Origin: Roseovarius amoyensis
Lineage (GTDB): Bacteria > Pseudomonadota > Alphaproteobacteria > Rhodobacterales > Rhodobacteraceae
DNA length: 64,000 bases
Direction of reading: 5' to 3'
Assembly (NCBI RefSeq): GCF_003260265.1
Contig: NZ_QITQ01000011.1
Span: 52,191 to 116,190, forward strand
The notes beneath the pieces are model-generated. The model was not told the origin of the DNA. It saw only the letters and a program-made list of their open reading frames with translations, and did no database searches. Below are positions 22,881 to 31,398 of the stretch, one piece after another (position 1 is the stretch's first letter; each line of letters opens with the position of its first letter). Position numbers and translations under genes: made by a program.

Positions 22881-22913
22881 AAAAGGCCCCGGGTTTATGC
22901 CCGGGGCCTTTTC
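22881..22913 (+). terminator. Intrinsic terminator after clpA
   Basis: AAAAGGCCCCGGG, a five-base loop region, then CCCGGGGCCTTTT: a long GC-rich stem followed by T-rich sequence 34 bases after the clpA stop. It is symmetrical enough to act in both directions. Confidence 0.88.
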
Positions 22914-22969
22914 ATTTTACAAACGGGGTCCCGGCTCAGGGACGGGACGGGAGGGGCGGGGCGGCGGTG

Positions 22970-22991
22970 CAAGCCCCTTACCGGATGTGTT
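22970..22991 (+). repeat. Left 22-base terminal inverted repeat
   Basis: Reads CAAGCCCCTTACCGGATG then TGTT. It is the exact reverse complement of 23646-23667; the match ends at both sides (22969 and 22992 mismatch). Confidence 0.9.
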
Positions 22992-23104
22992 GCGCTGCGA
23001 CTGCGCAGGCGCAGCGCGGCTGGAAGCTGTCTATGCGGTGGCCCACGCAGATTTCTGCGAGGGCGTTGCCGTATTGAAGGTCGGCTGTGCGGACGAAGCG
23101 GACT

Positions 23105-23482
23105 TTAGCTACCGAAGCCCTCATCAGACCTAAGAGCGCATCTATTCCCGTCCGGGTCCGAGAACTCTGCTGTTGTTCCCCAATCATGGTGAAGAACTGT
23201 TAAAGCCACCCCTTTCTCGCGCAATTCGCTAGCGCTCGCATCAACGTCGCGAACATTGAAACGAAATTTGGTTGGGCAAGTGCTGTTCGACTTGCCTTCG
23301 GGATGAGCGGTCCCTCCATGTTCGACCATGAGGTAGGAGCTACCCAAGGAAAACACGGTGATCTCGTCGCTACCGTTCCCAAACTGTTGCAAGATAGGGA
23401 GGCCTAAAATGGACCCGTAAAAGTCTACACAGTCTCTATAGTTTTCCGTGTTTAAAATGACGCCTGCCTTCGTGAAGTTCAT
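23105..23482 (-). CDS. VOC (glyoxalase/bleomycin-resistance fold) family protein
   Basis: A 125-residue two-repeat VOC protein: an N-terminal VILNTENYRDCVDFYGSILGL module and a C-terminal FRFNVRDVDASASELREKG module ending in FSDPDGNRC, with candidate metal ligands at the VEHGG and HHDWG positions. The family includes glyoxalase I, dioxygenases and antibiotic-binding proteins; which one is not readable. An AAGAGG ribosome site precedes the ATG. Its codons are visibly richer in A/T than neighbouring genes, suggesting transfer, and it is the only intact gene in the inverted-repeat element. Confidence 0.82.
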   Translation of the reverse strand: MNFTKAGVILNTENYRDCVDFYGSILGLPILQQFGNGSDEITVFSLGSSYLMVEHGGTAHPEGKSNSTCPTKFRFNVRDVDASASELREKGVALTVLHHDWGTTAEFSDPDGNRCALRSDEGFGS

Positions 23483-23645
23483 GTATACCTCTTGATTGTC
23501 GCTTCCGTCGAATTTTCAACCTACTTCGCGCAGGTCGGTTGTGGTCAAGAAGAAGCAAGCTGTCGAACTACCAACCAGCTTACAACGACTTTGGATAAAT
23601 TGGGCCCGAAGCGGTCATTGAGGCCTCGCCAGCGGAGCCTGACCT

Positions 23646-23667
23646 AACACATCCGGTAAGGGGCTTG
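23646..23667 (-). repeat. Right 22-base terminal inverted repeat
   Basis: Reads AACACATCCGGTAAGGGGCT then TG, the exact reverse complement of 22970-22991. Both copies therefore point outward with the same sequence, as transposon ends do. Confidence 0.9.
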
Positions 23668-23689
23668 GCTGCGGTGCGGGACCCGGCAG

Positions 23690-25783
23690 CTATTTCTCGG
23701 TAATCTTCAACTCGATGCGCCGATTTTGCGCGCGGGCCTCTTCGGTGTCGGCGGGGTTGATCGGCTGGTATTCCCCAAACCCTGCCGCTGACAGCCGCTC
23801 TGGCGGAAAGCCCAGATCATCGACCAAATAGCGCACCACCGACAGCGCCCGCGCCTGACTGAGTTCCCAGTTGTCGGCAAAATTGACGCTGTTGCGGATC
23901 GGCACGTCATCGGTGTGGCCCTGCACCTGCAGCACCCAGTCGATGCCCTCGGGGATATCATCGGCAACACTGCGCAGGATGTCCGCAACCTTGGCAATTT
24001 CCTCTTTGCCCTCGGCCGACAGTTCGGCCTTGGCAGGGGCGAACAGCACCTCCGACGAAAACACGAAGCGGTCGCCGACGATGCGCACCCGTTCCTGCGT
24101 GCCCAGTACGTCGCGCAGCCGGCCAAAGAAATCCGAACGGTATTTTTCCAGGTTCTCGTTTTCGGCCGCCAGGCGCTCTTTTTCCGCCTCGACCTGCTTG
24201 CGCCGCTCTTCTTCCAACTCGCGGCGGCGGCGTTCCTCGGCCGCGGCGCGGGCCAGGGCAACGTTCAGATCCTGGCCTAGCGCCTCGATCTGGACGTTGG
24301 CGGCGGATTCGCGGTCCTTGGCGTCATCCAGCAGCGCCTGCAATTCGCCCAGTTGCTGGCGCAGCGCCGCAACCTGCCGGTTCAGCAGCGCCTGCTGCTT
24401 TTGCGCTTCTGTCGCCTCTTGAGCATGGGCGTCACGCGCGGCTTCGGCCTCGGCCAGTTTGCGGCGGGCCTCTTCGAGCAGCAGCGCGCGCTCCTCGGCC
24501 TTGCTCATCTGCGTGCTCAGGTCGCTTTCGGCGGCCAGCTTGGCGGCCAGCGCGCGGGCCAGTTCGTCACGAACATCCTCGACCTCGCGCAGCTGGGTGG
24601 CTGCGGCGTTCTCGGCCGCCAGCCTGGCCGCCAGCGCCGCGGCCAGCTGTTGGCGCAGGTCGCCCGCCTGCTGCGCCTCGGTCTGGGCGGCCTCGTTGGT
24701 GGCCAGCACTTCGGCCAGCCGTGCGCGCACCTGTTCCAGCGCCGCCTCGCTGCGGGCGAGGCGCGCGCGCAAATCAGCTATGGTTTCGGCGCCGCCGGCG
24801 GCCTCGGCCTCTGCCCCGCTCAGCCGTTCCTCGAGCGAGTCCGCGCGCGCGCCCTGTTCGTCAGCCTGCAACAGCGCGGCGGCGAGCTTTTCCTCGATCT
24901 CGTCCTGCGCCAGCAGCGCCGCGGCAAGGCGGATATCCAGGTCTTTCTCTGCCTCCTCGGCTGCGGCCAGCAACGTCAGCGTTTCCTCGGCGCGGCGGCG
25001 CTCCTCTTCCAGCGCCAGCGTCATTGAGGTCAATTCCGCCTCGGCATTTTCCAGCTTGTCGCGCAGAGCCTCTGCCGCCGCGGCCTCGACCAGGCGCGTG
25101 GCCTCTTCGTCGCTCAGCCGGGTTTCCAGCTCATCCACTTGCCCGGTCAGCGCCGCGACCGTCTCCTGCCCCTCGGCGTAACGGCGGCGCAGATCGGCGA
25201 TCAGCGCCTCCAGAGCCTCGCGGCGGGCGGCGGCAAGGCGGGCCTCCTCTGTCTGGGCGTCTATCTCATCGCGCAGCCCGGCCAGCGCCAGGTTCAGCTG
25301 CTCGCGCTCGCTCATCAGCGTTTCGCGGGTCTCTTGCAGCTCACTGATGGTGCCCAGGTTGGTTTCGCGTTCGGCCAGCAGGCTGGCCACCTGTTCCTCG
25401 AAACTGGCGATGCGGCCCTGGGCCTGGGCCAGCACCTCGTCCTGCGCCGCCCGTTCGCTGCGCAGGCTGGCGATCAGCGCCGCCTGCTGTTCGGCCCGGG
25501 CGCGGGCGTCGCCCAGCGTCGCGGTCAGCTCGCCCACCCGGCCGGTCAGGTCGGCGCTCTTTTGCCGTTCCAGCCCCAGCGCCTGCGACAGCGCCGCCAC
25601 CTCTGCCGACAGCGCGTCAAGCTTGTCCGCCTGCCCGGTGATCGTCTCGCGCAGGACGAACTGCACGATCATGAAGATCGTCAGCACGAACATCAGCACC
25701 AGTAGAAGTGCGGTCATCGCGTCCACGAATCCCGGCCAGATCGACGCCTGGAAACGGTTGCCGCTGCGGCGTGACAGTGCCAC
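23690..25783 (-). CDS. MotB/OmpA-type envelope protein with long coiled coil
   Basis: A 697-residue protein: short basic N-terminus, one transmembrane helix (about 22-46, FVDAMTALLLVLMFVLTIFM, MotB-like with Asp22), then about 500 residues of Ala/Glu/Leu/Gln/Arg-rich coiled coil, then an OmpA-like peptidoglycan-binding domain (about 585-697) with VLQVQGHTDDVPI, NWELSQARALSVVRYL and the final RAQNRRIELKI. It is the second gene of a pair with a MotA/ExbB-like protein, four bases apart. The pair resembles a stator coupled to the proton gradient acting on peptidoglycan; its job is unknown. Repetitive GC-rich coding is typical of such coiled coils. Confidence 0.85.
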   Translation of the reverse strand: MALSRRSGNRFQASIWPGFVDAMTALLLVLMFVLTIFMIVQFVLRETITGQADKLDALSAEVAALSQALGLERQKSADLTGRVGELTATLGDARARAEQQAALIASLRSERAAQDEVLAQAQGRIASFEEQVASLLAERETNLGTISELQETRETLMSEREQLNLALAGLRDEIDAQTEEARLAAARREALEALIADLRRRYAEGQETVAALTGQVDELETRLSDEEATRLVEAAAAEALRDKLENAEAELTSMTLALEEERRRAEETLTLLAAAEEAEKDLDIRLAAALLAQDEIEEKLAAALLQADEQGARADSLEERLSGAEAEAAGGAETIADLRARLARSEAALEQVRARLAEVLATNEAAQTEAQQAGDLRQQLAAALAARLAAENAAATQLREVEDVRDELARALAAKLAAESDLSTQMSKAEERALLLEEARRKLAEAEAARDAHAQEATEAQKQQALLNRQVAALRQQLGELQALLDDAKDRESAANVQIEALGQDLNVALARAAAEERRRRELEEERRKQVEAEKERLAAENENLEKYRSDFFGRLRDVLGTQERVRIVGDRFVFSSEVLFAPAKAELSAEGKEEIAKVADILRSVADDIPEGIDWVLQVQGHTDDVPIRNSVNFADNWELSQARALSVVRYLVDDLGFPPERLSAAGFGEYQPINPADTEEARAQNRRIELKITEK

Positions 25784-25786
25784 CGC

Positions 25787-27025
25787 CTAGCCCTCCTCGG
25801 GCCCGGTTTCGCCGGGGTCGCCCTGTTGGCGGGCAGAGGCGCGGCGCTGTCCGGCCTCGGACTTGCGCAGCTGGTTGAAGATCTTGGTCAGCGCCGCCAG
25901 GTCGGTCCGGATCTCGGTCATGGTTTCCTGCCGGCCGGCGCTGATCTCTTCGAGGATGCGCAGCATCTGCACGTCGATCGAACGCAGGCGCATCCGGCTT
26001 TCGGCATCGAGGCCCGGCTCGGCGGCGACGCCGCGCGCCTCTATCGCGGCGATCAGGCGTTCCTGCCCGTCGGCGACCTGCATCAGCGCGGTGTTGACGG
26101 GGTTCGTCTCGCCCATCCGGCGGGTCAGCCTTTCGATGGAATCCGCCAGAACGCCCAGCTTTTCATCGACCATCGCGCGGCTGACATCGGACTGGGTGAC
26201 AAGCTGTTGCAGGGCGTCCATCTGGTCGCTCATCTGTTCCAGCACGCCGACGATGAGGCCCTGCTCGCCACCGCCTTCGCCCTCACCATCGCCAAAGCCC
26301 ACGCGGGTGATGGTCGAAATCCACTCTTCCAACTCGCGGTAGAACCGGTTCTGGCCATGCCCGGCAAAGAGTTCCAGCAGCCCCACCACCAGCGACCCCG
26401 CCAGCCCCAGCAGCGACGACGCGAACGCCACGCCCATGCCACCAAGCTGCGCCTCAAGCCCGGTCATCAGGCGGTTGAACACCTCGACCCCGCCTTCGCC
26501 TTCTTGCGGGGCGAGGCTGCGAATGGTGTCCACCACCGCCGGAACCGTGGTGGCCAGCCCGTAAAAGGTGCCCAGCAGGCCCAAAAAGATCAGCAGGTTG
26601 ACGATATAGCGCGTGATCTCGCGCGCCTCGTCGATACGCTGGGCGACCGAATCCAGGATCGAGCGCGCCGAACCCGACGCGATCTGCATCCGGCTGCCGC
26701 TGCGCTGCCGCATCAGCGATGCCAGCGGCGCCAGTAGCCGGGGCGCGCTGTAGTCCGTGTGCCCCGGCTGACCGGTGGCGAAATCCTCGATCCAGCGGAC
26801 CGAACCGATCAGCTGGAATACCTGCCAGAAACAGGCCAGCACCCCGATGACAAAGACGAACAGGATGAAACCGTTGAGATAGAGGTTGGCCTCGAACACC
26901 GGCAGCACCCGCGGCAGGGCCACAAAGGCACCAAACCCGGTCAACACGAGAACGATCAGCATCAGAGCTATCTGACGGACCGGTTGTGAAAACTGCGGCG
27001 CGATCTCACGCTCCGGCTGGGCCAT
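25787..27025 (-). CDS. MotA/TolQ/ExbB-like proton-channel family protein
   Basis: A 412-residue membrane protein starting at the ATG at 27025, preceded by AGGAG nine bases upstream (an ATG at 27052 lacks such a site). Hydrophobic segments: IALMLIVLVLTGFGAFVAL, GFILFVFVIGVLACFWQVF, NLLIFLGLLGTFYGLATTV and GVAFASSLLGLAGSLVVGLL; the last two match the MotA/ExbB channel core (LGLLGTFxGL). A long C-terminal cytosolic helical region follows. Operon with the MotB/OmpA-like gene downstream; probably an ion-driven envelope complex rather than flagellar stator. Confidence 0.83.
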   Translation of the reverse strand: MAQPEREIAPQFSQPVRQIALMLIVLVLTGFGAFVALPRVLPVFEANLYLNGFILFVFVIGVLACFWQVFQLIGSVRWIEDFATGQPGHTDYSAPRLLAPLASLMRQRSGSRMQIASGSARSILDSVAQRIDEAREITRYIVNLLIFLGLLGTFYGLATTVPAVVDTIRSLAPQEGEGGVEVFNRLMTGLEAQLGGMGVAFASSLLGLAGSLVVGLLELFAGHGQNRFYRELEEWISTITRVGFGDGEGEGGGEQGLIVGVLEQMSDQMDALQQLVTQSDVSRAMVDEKLGVLADSIERLTRRMGETNPVNTALMQVADGQERLIAAIEARGVAAEPGLDAESRMRLRSIDVQMLRILEEISAGRQETMTEIRTDLAALTKIFNQLRKSEAGQRRASARQQGDPGETGPEEG

Positions 27026-27093
27026 CTGGGCGGCTCCTGGCTCTGACGGCATTTGGGGCCACCCTACGCTTTATATGGTGGCAAGCCAAGAAA

Positions 27094-27624
27094 TTATCCC
27101 ACGATCTGGCCCACTCGTGCCGCCAGCCAGTCAAGATCGGGGTCATTGATGCCGATCTCCTGCAGGTGACGGGTGGTGTTGACCAAATATTCGGTGTTGG
27201 GGCCGCGCCCGCCGGTGGCCTTGGCGATGATACTGGCCTGCTCGTCCAGCGGCAGGCTGCCGCAATACTGGACGTGGTGCGGATCGATGACATAGGTCAG
27301 CGCCTCGACCTCGCGCCCGTCGGTCAGGGCGATCTGCAGCCGCTTTTCCAGATAGGCGGACGAAATCAGTTCGCGTTCGCGCAGATCGGCCAGCACCGTT
27401 GTCTCATCCCCCGGCGCCACCCGCAGCCCCAGCCCGACACAATGCGCGTCATCCGCCGCGTCCAGTGCCAGCACCAGCCCGGGGTTTTCCACCGTTCCGC
27501 GATGGTGGATGCTGCGCATGCAAAAGCTGCGGTGATACCCCGGTAGGCGTGCGACCGAGGTCTCGACCGGGTCAAAGCCCGGGTTCCACAAAAGCGATCC
27601 GTAGCCGAATACCCACATCGTCAT
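27094..27624 (-). CDS. Gamma-glutamylcyclotransferase, ChaC type
   Basis: A 176-residue ChaC-like enzyme that cleaves glutathione to 5-oxoproline and Cys-Gly. The N-terminal VFGYGSLLWNPGF (5-17) is the family's phosphate-loop-like YGSL motif; SFCMRSIHHRGT and the central RERELISSAYLEKR segment (with the likely catalytic Glu) follow, then EALTYVID and the C-terminal RGPNTEYLVNTTRHLQEIGI block typical of ChaC. Length is normal. Divergent from the DUF2125 gene. Confidence 0.88.
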   Translation of the reverse strand: MTMWVFGYGSLLWNPGFDPVETSVARLPGYHRSFCMRSIHHRGTVENPGLVLALDAADDAHCVGLGLRVAPGDETTVLADLRERELISSAYLEKRLQIALTDGREVEALTYVIDPHHVQYCGSLPLDEQASIIAKATGGRGPNTEYLVNTTRHLQEIGINDPDLDWLAARVGQIVG

Positions 27625-27693
27625 TTCACTGTTCCTTGGCGCTGCAAAGCCTTAAACACCATCGCATCGGGCGATGAAAGAGGCAGGGATCGG

Positions 27694-28698
27694 ATGCGCG
27701 TTCTTCTTACCGTTATCCTGGTCGCGGCGGCGGGATGGTCGGGCTACTGGTATGTTGGCAAGACCGGCGTCAGCCGCGGTTTTGAGCGCTGGTTCGAGGT
27801 CCGCCGCGCCGAAGGCTGGGTTGCGGAAACCTCTGAACTGGCGACGCGCGGCTTTCCCAACCGATTCGACACCAGCTTTTCCGATTTGGTACTGGCCGAT
27901 CCCGAAACCGGGCTGGCGTGGGAGGCGCCTTTCTTTCAGATCCTCGCGCTCAGCTACAAGCCCAACCACGTCATCGCGGTCTGGCCCGACAGCCAGCTTA
28001 TCGCGACACCCCTGGACAAGTACCGCGTCGAAAGCGCCGACATGCGCGCCAGCATCGTCACCGGCGCCAGGATCAGCCTGCCGCTGGAACGCCTGACCCT
28101 GACCGCCGAGGAACTTACGATCACCGCGCAATCGACCGATCAGCCGCTGCGGGCGCAGGCGTTGCGTCTGGCGGTGGACCGGGTGCCGACGACCCCCACC
28201 GCCTATCGGCTGGGGCTTGCCGCCGACGGGCTGATGCCGGCGCTGGACTGGCGTGTCAGGCTCGACCCGTCGGGGCGCCTGCCCGAACGGCTTGATGCGC
28301 TCAGCGCCGATCTGACGGTGACCTTCGACAAGCCCTGGGACCGCTCGGCGATCGAGGATGCCCGCCCGCAGCCGCAACATATTGAAATCCGCCTGGCTGA
28401 GGCCCGCTGGGGCCAGTTGGAACTGCAGGCCGCCGGTGCGGTGACGGTCGATGCCCAGGGCCACCCCGTGGGCGAGATCACCGTCAAGGCACGCAACTGG
28501 CGCGACATCCTGAAAATGGCGGTTGCCTCGGGCACGCTGGGCGAAGGGTTTGCCGCCACGCTCGAAGACGGGCTGTCACTTCTGGCGCAGATGGCAGGCA
28601 ATCCGCGCACGCTGGATATTCCGCTGAACTTCCGCGACGGGCGGGTTCGCCTTGGCCCGGTGCCGCTGAGTAATGCCCCGGTGCTGCGTCTCAGATAG
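27694..28698 (+). CDS. DUF2125 family periplasmic/membrane-anchored protein
   Basis: A 334-residue protein with an N-terminal hydrophobic anchor or uncleaved signal (VLLTVILVAAAGWSGYWYVG) and a beta-rich body. WFEVRRAEGWVAETSELATRGFPNRFDT, then GLAWEAPFFQILALSYKPNHVIAVWP, are the conserved DUF2125 blocks as I remember them; function unknown, envelope location inferred. Divergent from chaC by 69 bases. Confidence 0.82.
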   Translation: MRVLLTVILVAAAGWSGYWYVGKTGVSRGFERWFEVRRAEGWVAETSELATRGFPNRFDTSFSDLVLADPETGLAWEAPFFQILALSYKPNHVIAVWPDSQLIATPLDKYRVESADMRASIVTGARISLPLERLTLTAEELTITAQSTDQPLRAQALRLAVDRVPTTPTAYRLGLAADGLMPALDWRVRLDPSGRLPERLDALSADLTVTFDKPWDRSAIEDARPQPQHIEIRLAEARWGQLELQAAGAVTVDAQGHPVGEITVKARNWRDILKMAVASGTLGEGFAATLEDGLSLLAQMAGNPRTLDIPLNFRDGRVRLGPVPLSNAPVLRLR

Positions 28699-28756
28699 CC
28701 GCAGGCCGCCGATTCCAGCTTGCAGGTGCAGGCGGAAGGGGGCTAGCAATGGGGCC

Positions 28757-29110
28757 ATGACGCGCCTTGCCGCACATCTCGCCGCCCTGCTTGTGGTGCT
28801 GGGCATCCTCGCGCCGCAAAGCGCGGGGCTGCTGGCCGCCGCCGGGCTGGCCAAGGGGCGGGTTCTGATCGTCTGCACCGGCGACGGGGTGCGATTGATA
28901 CAGTTCGACGCCGATGGCGCGCCGGTCGAGTTGTCTGAAGACAGCCAAGACTGCGCGCTGGTTCACGCCACCGGTACGGCTGCGGGCATTGCGCCGGCAC
29001 CGCCGCCGCAACGGCTGGCCATTGCCGACGCAGAGCCGCTGACACGGCAGCCGGCTCAGGTGATGCAACCGGTTCTGCCGTCGCGGCCGCGCGCCCCTCC
29101 GGCCGCCTGA
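28757..29110 (+). CDS. Small secreted/membrane protein upstream of the copper chaperone (DUF2946-like)
   Basis: A 117-residue protein with an N-terminal hydrophobic segment (LAAHLAALLVVLGILAPQ), then GRVLIVCTGDGVRLIQFDADG, a DCALVHA segment, and a Pro/Ala-rich tail. The IVCTGDG pattern resembles DUF2946 proteins that accompany copper genes. The ATG at 28757 starts at the hydrophobic segment; earlier in-frame starts add Cys/Arg-rich non-signal sequence. It precedes the PCu(A)C gene by 87 bases on the same strand, suggesting a shared role in periplasmic copper supply. Confidence 0.6.
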   Translation: MTRLAAHLAALLVVLGILAPQSAGLLAAAGLAKGRVLIVCTGDGVRLIQFDADGAPVELSEDSQDCALVHATGTAAGIAPAPPPQRLAIADAEPLTRQPAQVMQPVLPSRPRAPPAA

Positions 29111-29197
29111 CCCCCCGTCTTTTTCAACCCCAAGACCAGACCGGCGCCGCACAGCAACCCTGCGTGCGCGCCATCACGACCACATGGAGACAACCCG

Positions 29198-29704
29198 ATG
29201 AAAACCCTTCTTGCCACTGCAACCGCGCTCGCCCTCAGCCTGCCGGCGCTTGCCGCCGCCCATGACTACAAGCTGGGCGATCTTGAAATCATCCATCCCT
29301 ACATGTTTGAAACCACAGCCACGGCCAAGGCCGGCGGCGGCTATGTCACCATCGCCAACACTGGCGACAGCGCCGACACGCTGGTCAGCGTTTCGGCCGA
29401 TTTCCCGATGGTTCAGCTGCACGAATCCTTTGAACAGGATGGCGTCATGCGCATGCAGCATGTCGAGCGGCTGGAAATCGGTGCCGGCGAAACCGTCGAA
29501 CTGGCGCCGGGCGGCTATCACGTGATGTTCATGGGGCTGACCGAGCCCTTCGTCGCCGGAACCCATGTGCCGGTGACGCTGTCCTTTGAAAACGCCGGCG
29601 AGATCGAGGTGGAATTCATGGTCATGGAACGCGAAGGCGACATGGGCCACGACCATTCGGGCCACGACCATTCAGATCATTCCGATCACTCCACGCAGGA
29701 CTGA
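29198..29704 (+). CDS. Periplasmic copper chaperone PCu(A)C
   Basis: A 168-residue protein with a Sec signal peptide (cleavage near ALAAAHD). The cupredoxin-like domain carries the H(M)x10Mx21HxM copper site: His in VQLHESF, then MRMQHVERL and GGYHVMFMGL. A His/Asp-rich C-terminal tail (HDHSGHDHSDHSDHS) probably adds copper ligands. PCu(A)C delivers Cu(I) to cytochrome c oxidase assembly. Ribosome site GGAGA upstream. Confidence 0.92.
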   Translation: MKTLLATATALALSLPALAAAHDYKLGDLEIIHPYMFETTATAKAGGGYVTIANTGDSADTLVSVSADFPMVQLHESFEQDGVMRMQHVERLEIGAGETVELAPGGYHVMFMGLTEPFVAGTHVPVTLSFENAGEIEVEFMVMEREGDMGHDHSGHDHSDHSDHSTQD

Positions 29705-29753
29705 TCCGACAGCGGCGATGCCATACGGGCCAATCAAGCCAGGCCCGTCTAAC

Positions 29754-29784
29754 AGCCCCGGCCCCCGTGCCGGGGCTCTTTTTT
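29754..29784 (+). terminator. Intrinsic terminator after the copper-chaperone gene
   Basis: AGCCCCGG (29754-29761) pairs with CCGGGGCT (29770-29777), followed by a T6 run (29779-29784). Fifty bases after the stop. Confidence 0.88.
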
Positions 29785-29832
29785 CGAAATATCGCCCGCC
29801 GCGTCAGCCCCGGGGCGCGATCCGAACCCGCC

Positions 29833-30435
29833 TTAACGGCAATAGGCACCCGAACGGTAGGACGCGGTGTCGAAATGAAAGTGGTCCTGGTGGTGGCGGT
29901 CCGATTTCGGCCCCAGAACCGTGCCGAAGGGCCCGCAGGCCGATTCGTGCAACCGCCGCAGGACACGCCCGCGCCGCCCCTTGCCCCAGTCATCCTGAAC
30001 CGACAATTCATCCCCATCGCGCAGCTTGAATGCGGCGATGTCGATGGCCCGGCCCTTGGCATGTTCCGAGATTCGCGCACCCGGCTGGCTGTTGCGGGTG
30101 CGGCAGGCGTAATGCGCCGCAACCTTCAGTTCTTCAACCCCGCCGCCCATCGTGCCGACGATCCGGTCCATGTCCTCGTGCACCCAGACATTGAGAACCC
30201 GCGCGGTGCTGCATTCCATCACCGAAGGCTGGCTCAACCGCACACCGCCAATTTCGTGCACGCGCACGGCGCTGCTGACGCCGCAGGAGGCGCCGTCGCG
30301 AACCGGGCCGATCACCTCGCCCCGGATCAGGGGCTGGCCACAGACCGATCCACGAGTGGAAACATCGGCTGTGTCGCGCCCGCCCAACAGCGAACACCCC
30401 ATCAGAATCAATGGTAGTGCCAGAATGATCCGCAT
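29833..30435 (-). CDS. Extensin-like / LAS-peptidase-like lipoprotein
   Basis: A 200-residue lipoprotein: lipobox LILMGC (Cys14), then an extensin-like C-terminal domain (pfam06904) with SEHAKGRAIDIAAF (Ser-x-His-x6-Asp) and HHQDHFHFD. These are the zinc ligands and motif order of LAS metallopeptidases such as VanY/MepA-type D-Ala-D-Ala peptidases, so a peptidoglycan-trimming role in the periplasm is likely. Five further Cys could form disulfides. Convergent with the copper gene. Confidence 0.82.
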   Translation of the reverse strand: MRIILALPLILMGCSLLGGRDTADVSTRGSVCGQPLIRGEVIGPVRDGASCGVSSAVRVHEIGGVRLSQPSVMECSTARVLNVWVHEDMDRIVGTMGGGVEELKVAAHYACRTRNSQPGARISEHAKGRAIDIAAFKLRDGDELSVQDDWGKGRRGRVLRRLHESACGPFGTVLGPKSDRHHQDHFHFDTASYRSGAYCR

Positions 30436-30483
30436 GCGCGCCTGCCCTCGCCTCTGCCCAAGGATACTGGCCGGGTCGTTGCC

Positions 30484-31398
30484 TCAGCTCTTTTTCACGC
30501 GCCCGAAATCGGGGGCGTCGGTATCCTGCCCGGCTTCGATGATACCACGGCGGATGGCGCGGGTGCGAGTGAAATAATCGAACAGCAGGTCACCATCGCC
30601 AGTTCGGATCGCCCGCTGCAGCGCGAACAGCTCTTCGGTAAAGCGACCAAGAATTTCCAGCGTCGCCTTGCGATTGTGCAAAAACACGTCGCGCCACATC
30701 GTCGGATCGCTGGCGGCAATGCGGGTGAAATCGCGAAATCCTGCTGCGGAATACTTGATCACCTCGCTATCGGTGACGCGGCGCAGATCGTCGGCCACGC
30801 CCACCATCGTGTAGGCGATGAGGTGGGGCGCATGGCTGGTCACCGCCACCACCAGGTCGTGGTGGTCGGCGTCCATCTCGTCGGTCTTGGCGCCCATGGC
30901 GCGCCACAGGGTTTCGACCCTGTCAACCGCGTCGCGGTCGGCCCCGTCCGGCACGATCAGGCAATAGCGGTTCTCGAACAGCTCGGCGAAGCCTGCCCTG
31001 GGCCCCGAATGTTCCGTCCCCGCCAGCGGGTGGGTCGGGACGAAATGCACACCCTCGGGGATATGCGGCCCCACAGCCTGAATCACGTCGCGCTTGACCG
31101 AGCCGACATCGCTGACCGTCGCGCCCGGTTTCAGTACCGGCGCGATTTCCTCGGCCACCGCGCCCATCGCGCCCACCGGCACGCAAAGCACCACCAGATC
31201 GGCATCGCGGGCGGCCTCGGCGGCGCTGTCGCAGACCCGGTCGCAAAGCCCGATCTCGCGCGCCACGTCACGGGTCTCGGTGCTGCGGGCGTGGCCCACG
31301 ATTTCGCCCGCCAGCCCGTGTCGGCGCATCGCATGGGCCATCGACGACGCGATCAGGCCCAGCCCGATCAGGGCCACACGATCATAAATCGGTTTCAT
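30484..31398 (-). CDS. tyrC: Prephenate/arogenate dehydrogenase
   Basis: A 304-residue NAD(P)-dependent dehydrogenase of tyrosine synthesis, cyclohexadienyl type. Rossmann motif [17 protein letters not shown] (8-24), [27 protein letters not shown] with the catalytic His, and [16 protein letters not shown] are conserved. Start is the ATG at 31398, overlapping the hisC stop by ATGA, so hisC and this gene are coupled. Whether prephenate or arogenate is preferred is not readable. Confidence 0.92.
   Translation of the reverse strand: MKPIYDRVALIGLGLIASSMAHAMRRHGLAGEIVGHARSTETRDVAREIGLCDRVCDSAAEAARDADLVVLCVPVGAMGAVAEEIAPVLKPGATVSDVGSVKRDVIQAVGPHIPEGVHFVPTHPLAGTEHSGPRAGFAELFENRYCLIVPDGADRDAVDRVETLWRAMGAKTDEMDADHHDLVVAVTSHAPHLIAYTMVGVADDLRRVTDSEVIKYSAAGFRDFTRIAASDPTMWRDVFLHNRKATLEILGRFTEELFALQRAIRTGDGDLLFDYFTRTRAIRRGIIEAGQDTDAPDFGRVKKS

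Larger units (their letters stand above)
22970..23667. mobile_element. 698-bp inverted-repeat-bounded insertion carrying a VOC gene
   Basis: The segment is flanked by perfect 22-base inverted repeats (22970-22991 and 23646-23667). Just outside, GCGGCGGTG (22961-22969) and GCTGCGGTG (23668-23676) match at eight of nine bases, a possible target-site duplication, though low-complexity GC sequence makes this weak. Inside is a single lower-GC gene for a VOC-fold protein on the minus strand and no transposase. The right end lies 22 bases from the stop of the MotB-like gene. I read it as a non-autonomous transposon-like cassette; a diverged dispersed repeat captured around a gene is an alternative. 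Confidence 0.6.

Noticed and set aside
23641..23667. Integron attC site around ACCTAAC at the end of the VOC cassette
   Set aside because: No matching GTTRRRY within the expected distance and no imperfect stem; the perfect inverted repeats fit transposon-like ends better.
23690..27025. Zorya-type anti-phage system (ZorA/ZorB are MotA/MotB-like)
   Set aside because: The pair resembles ZorAB in outline, but there is no ZorC, ZorD or ZorE gene next to it; flanks are clpA/VOC and chaC. A housekeeping envelope pair is more likely.
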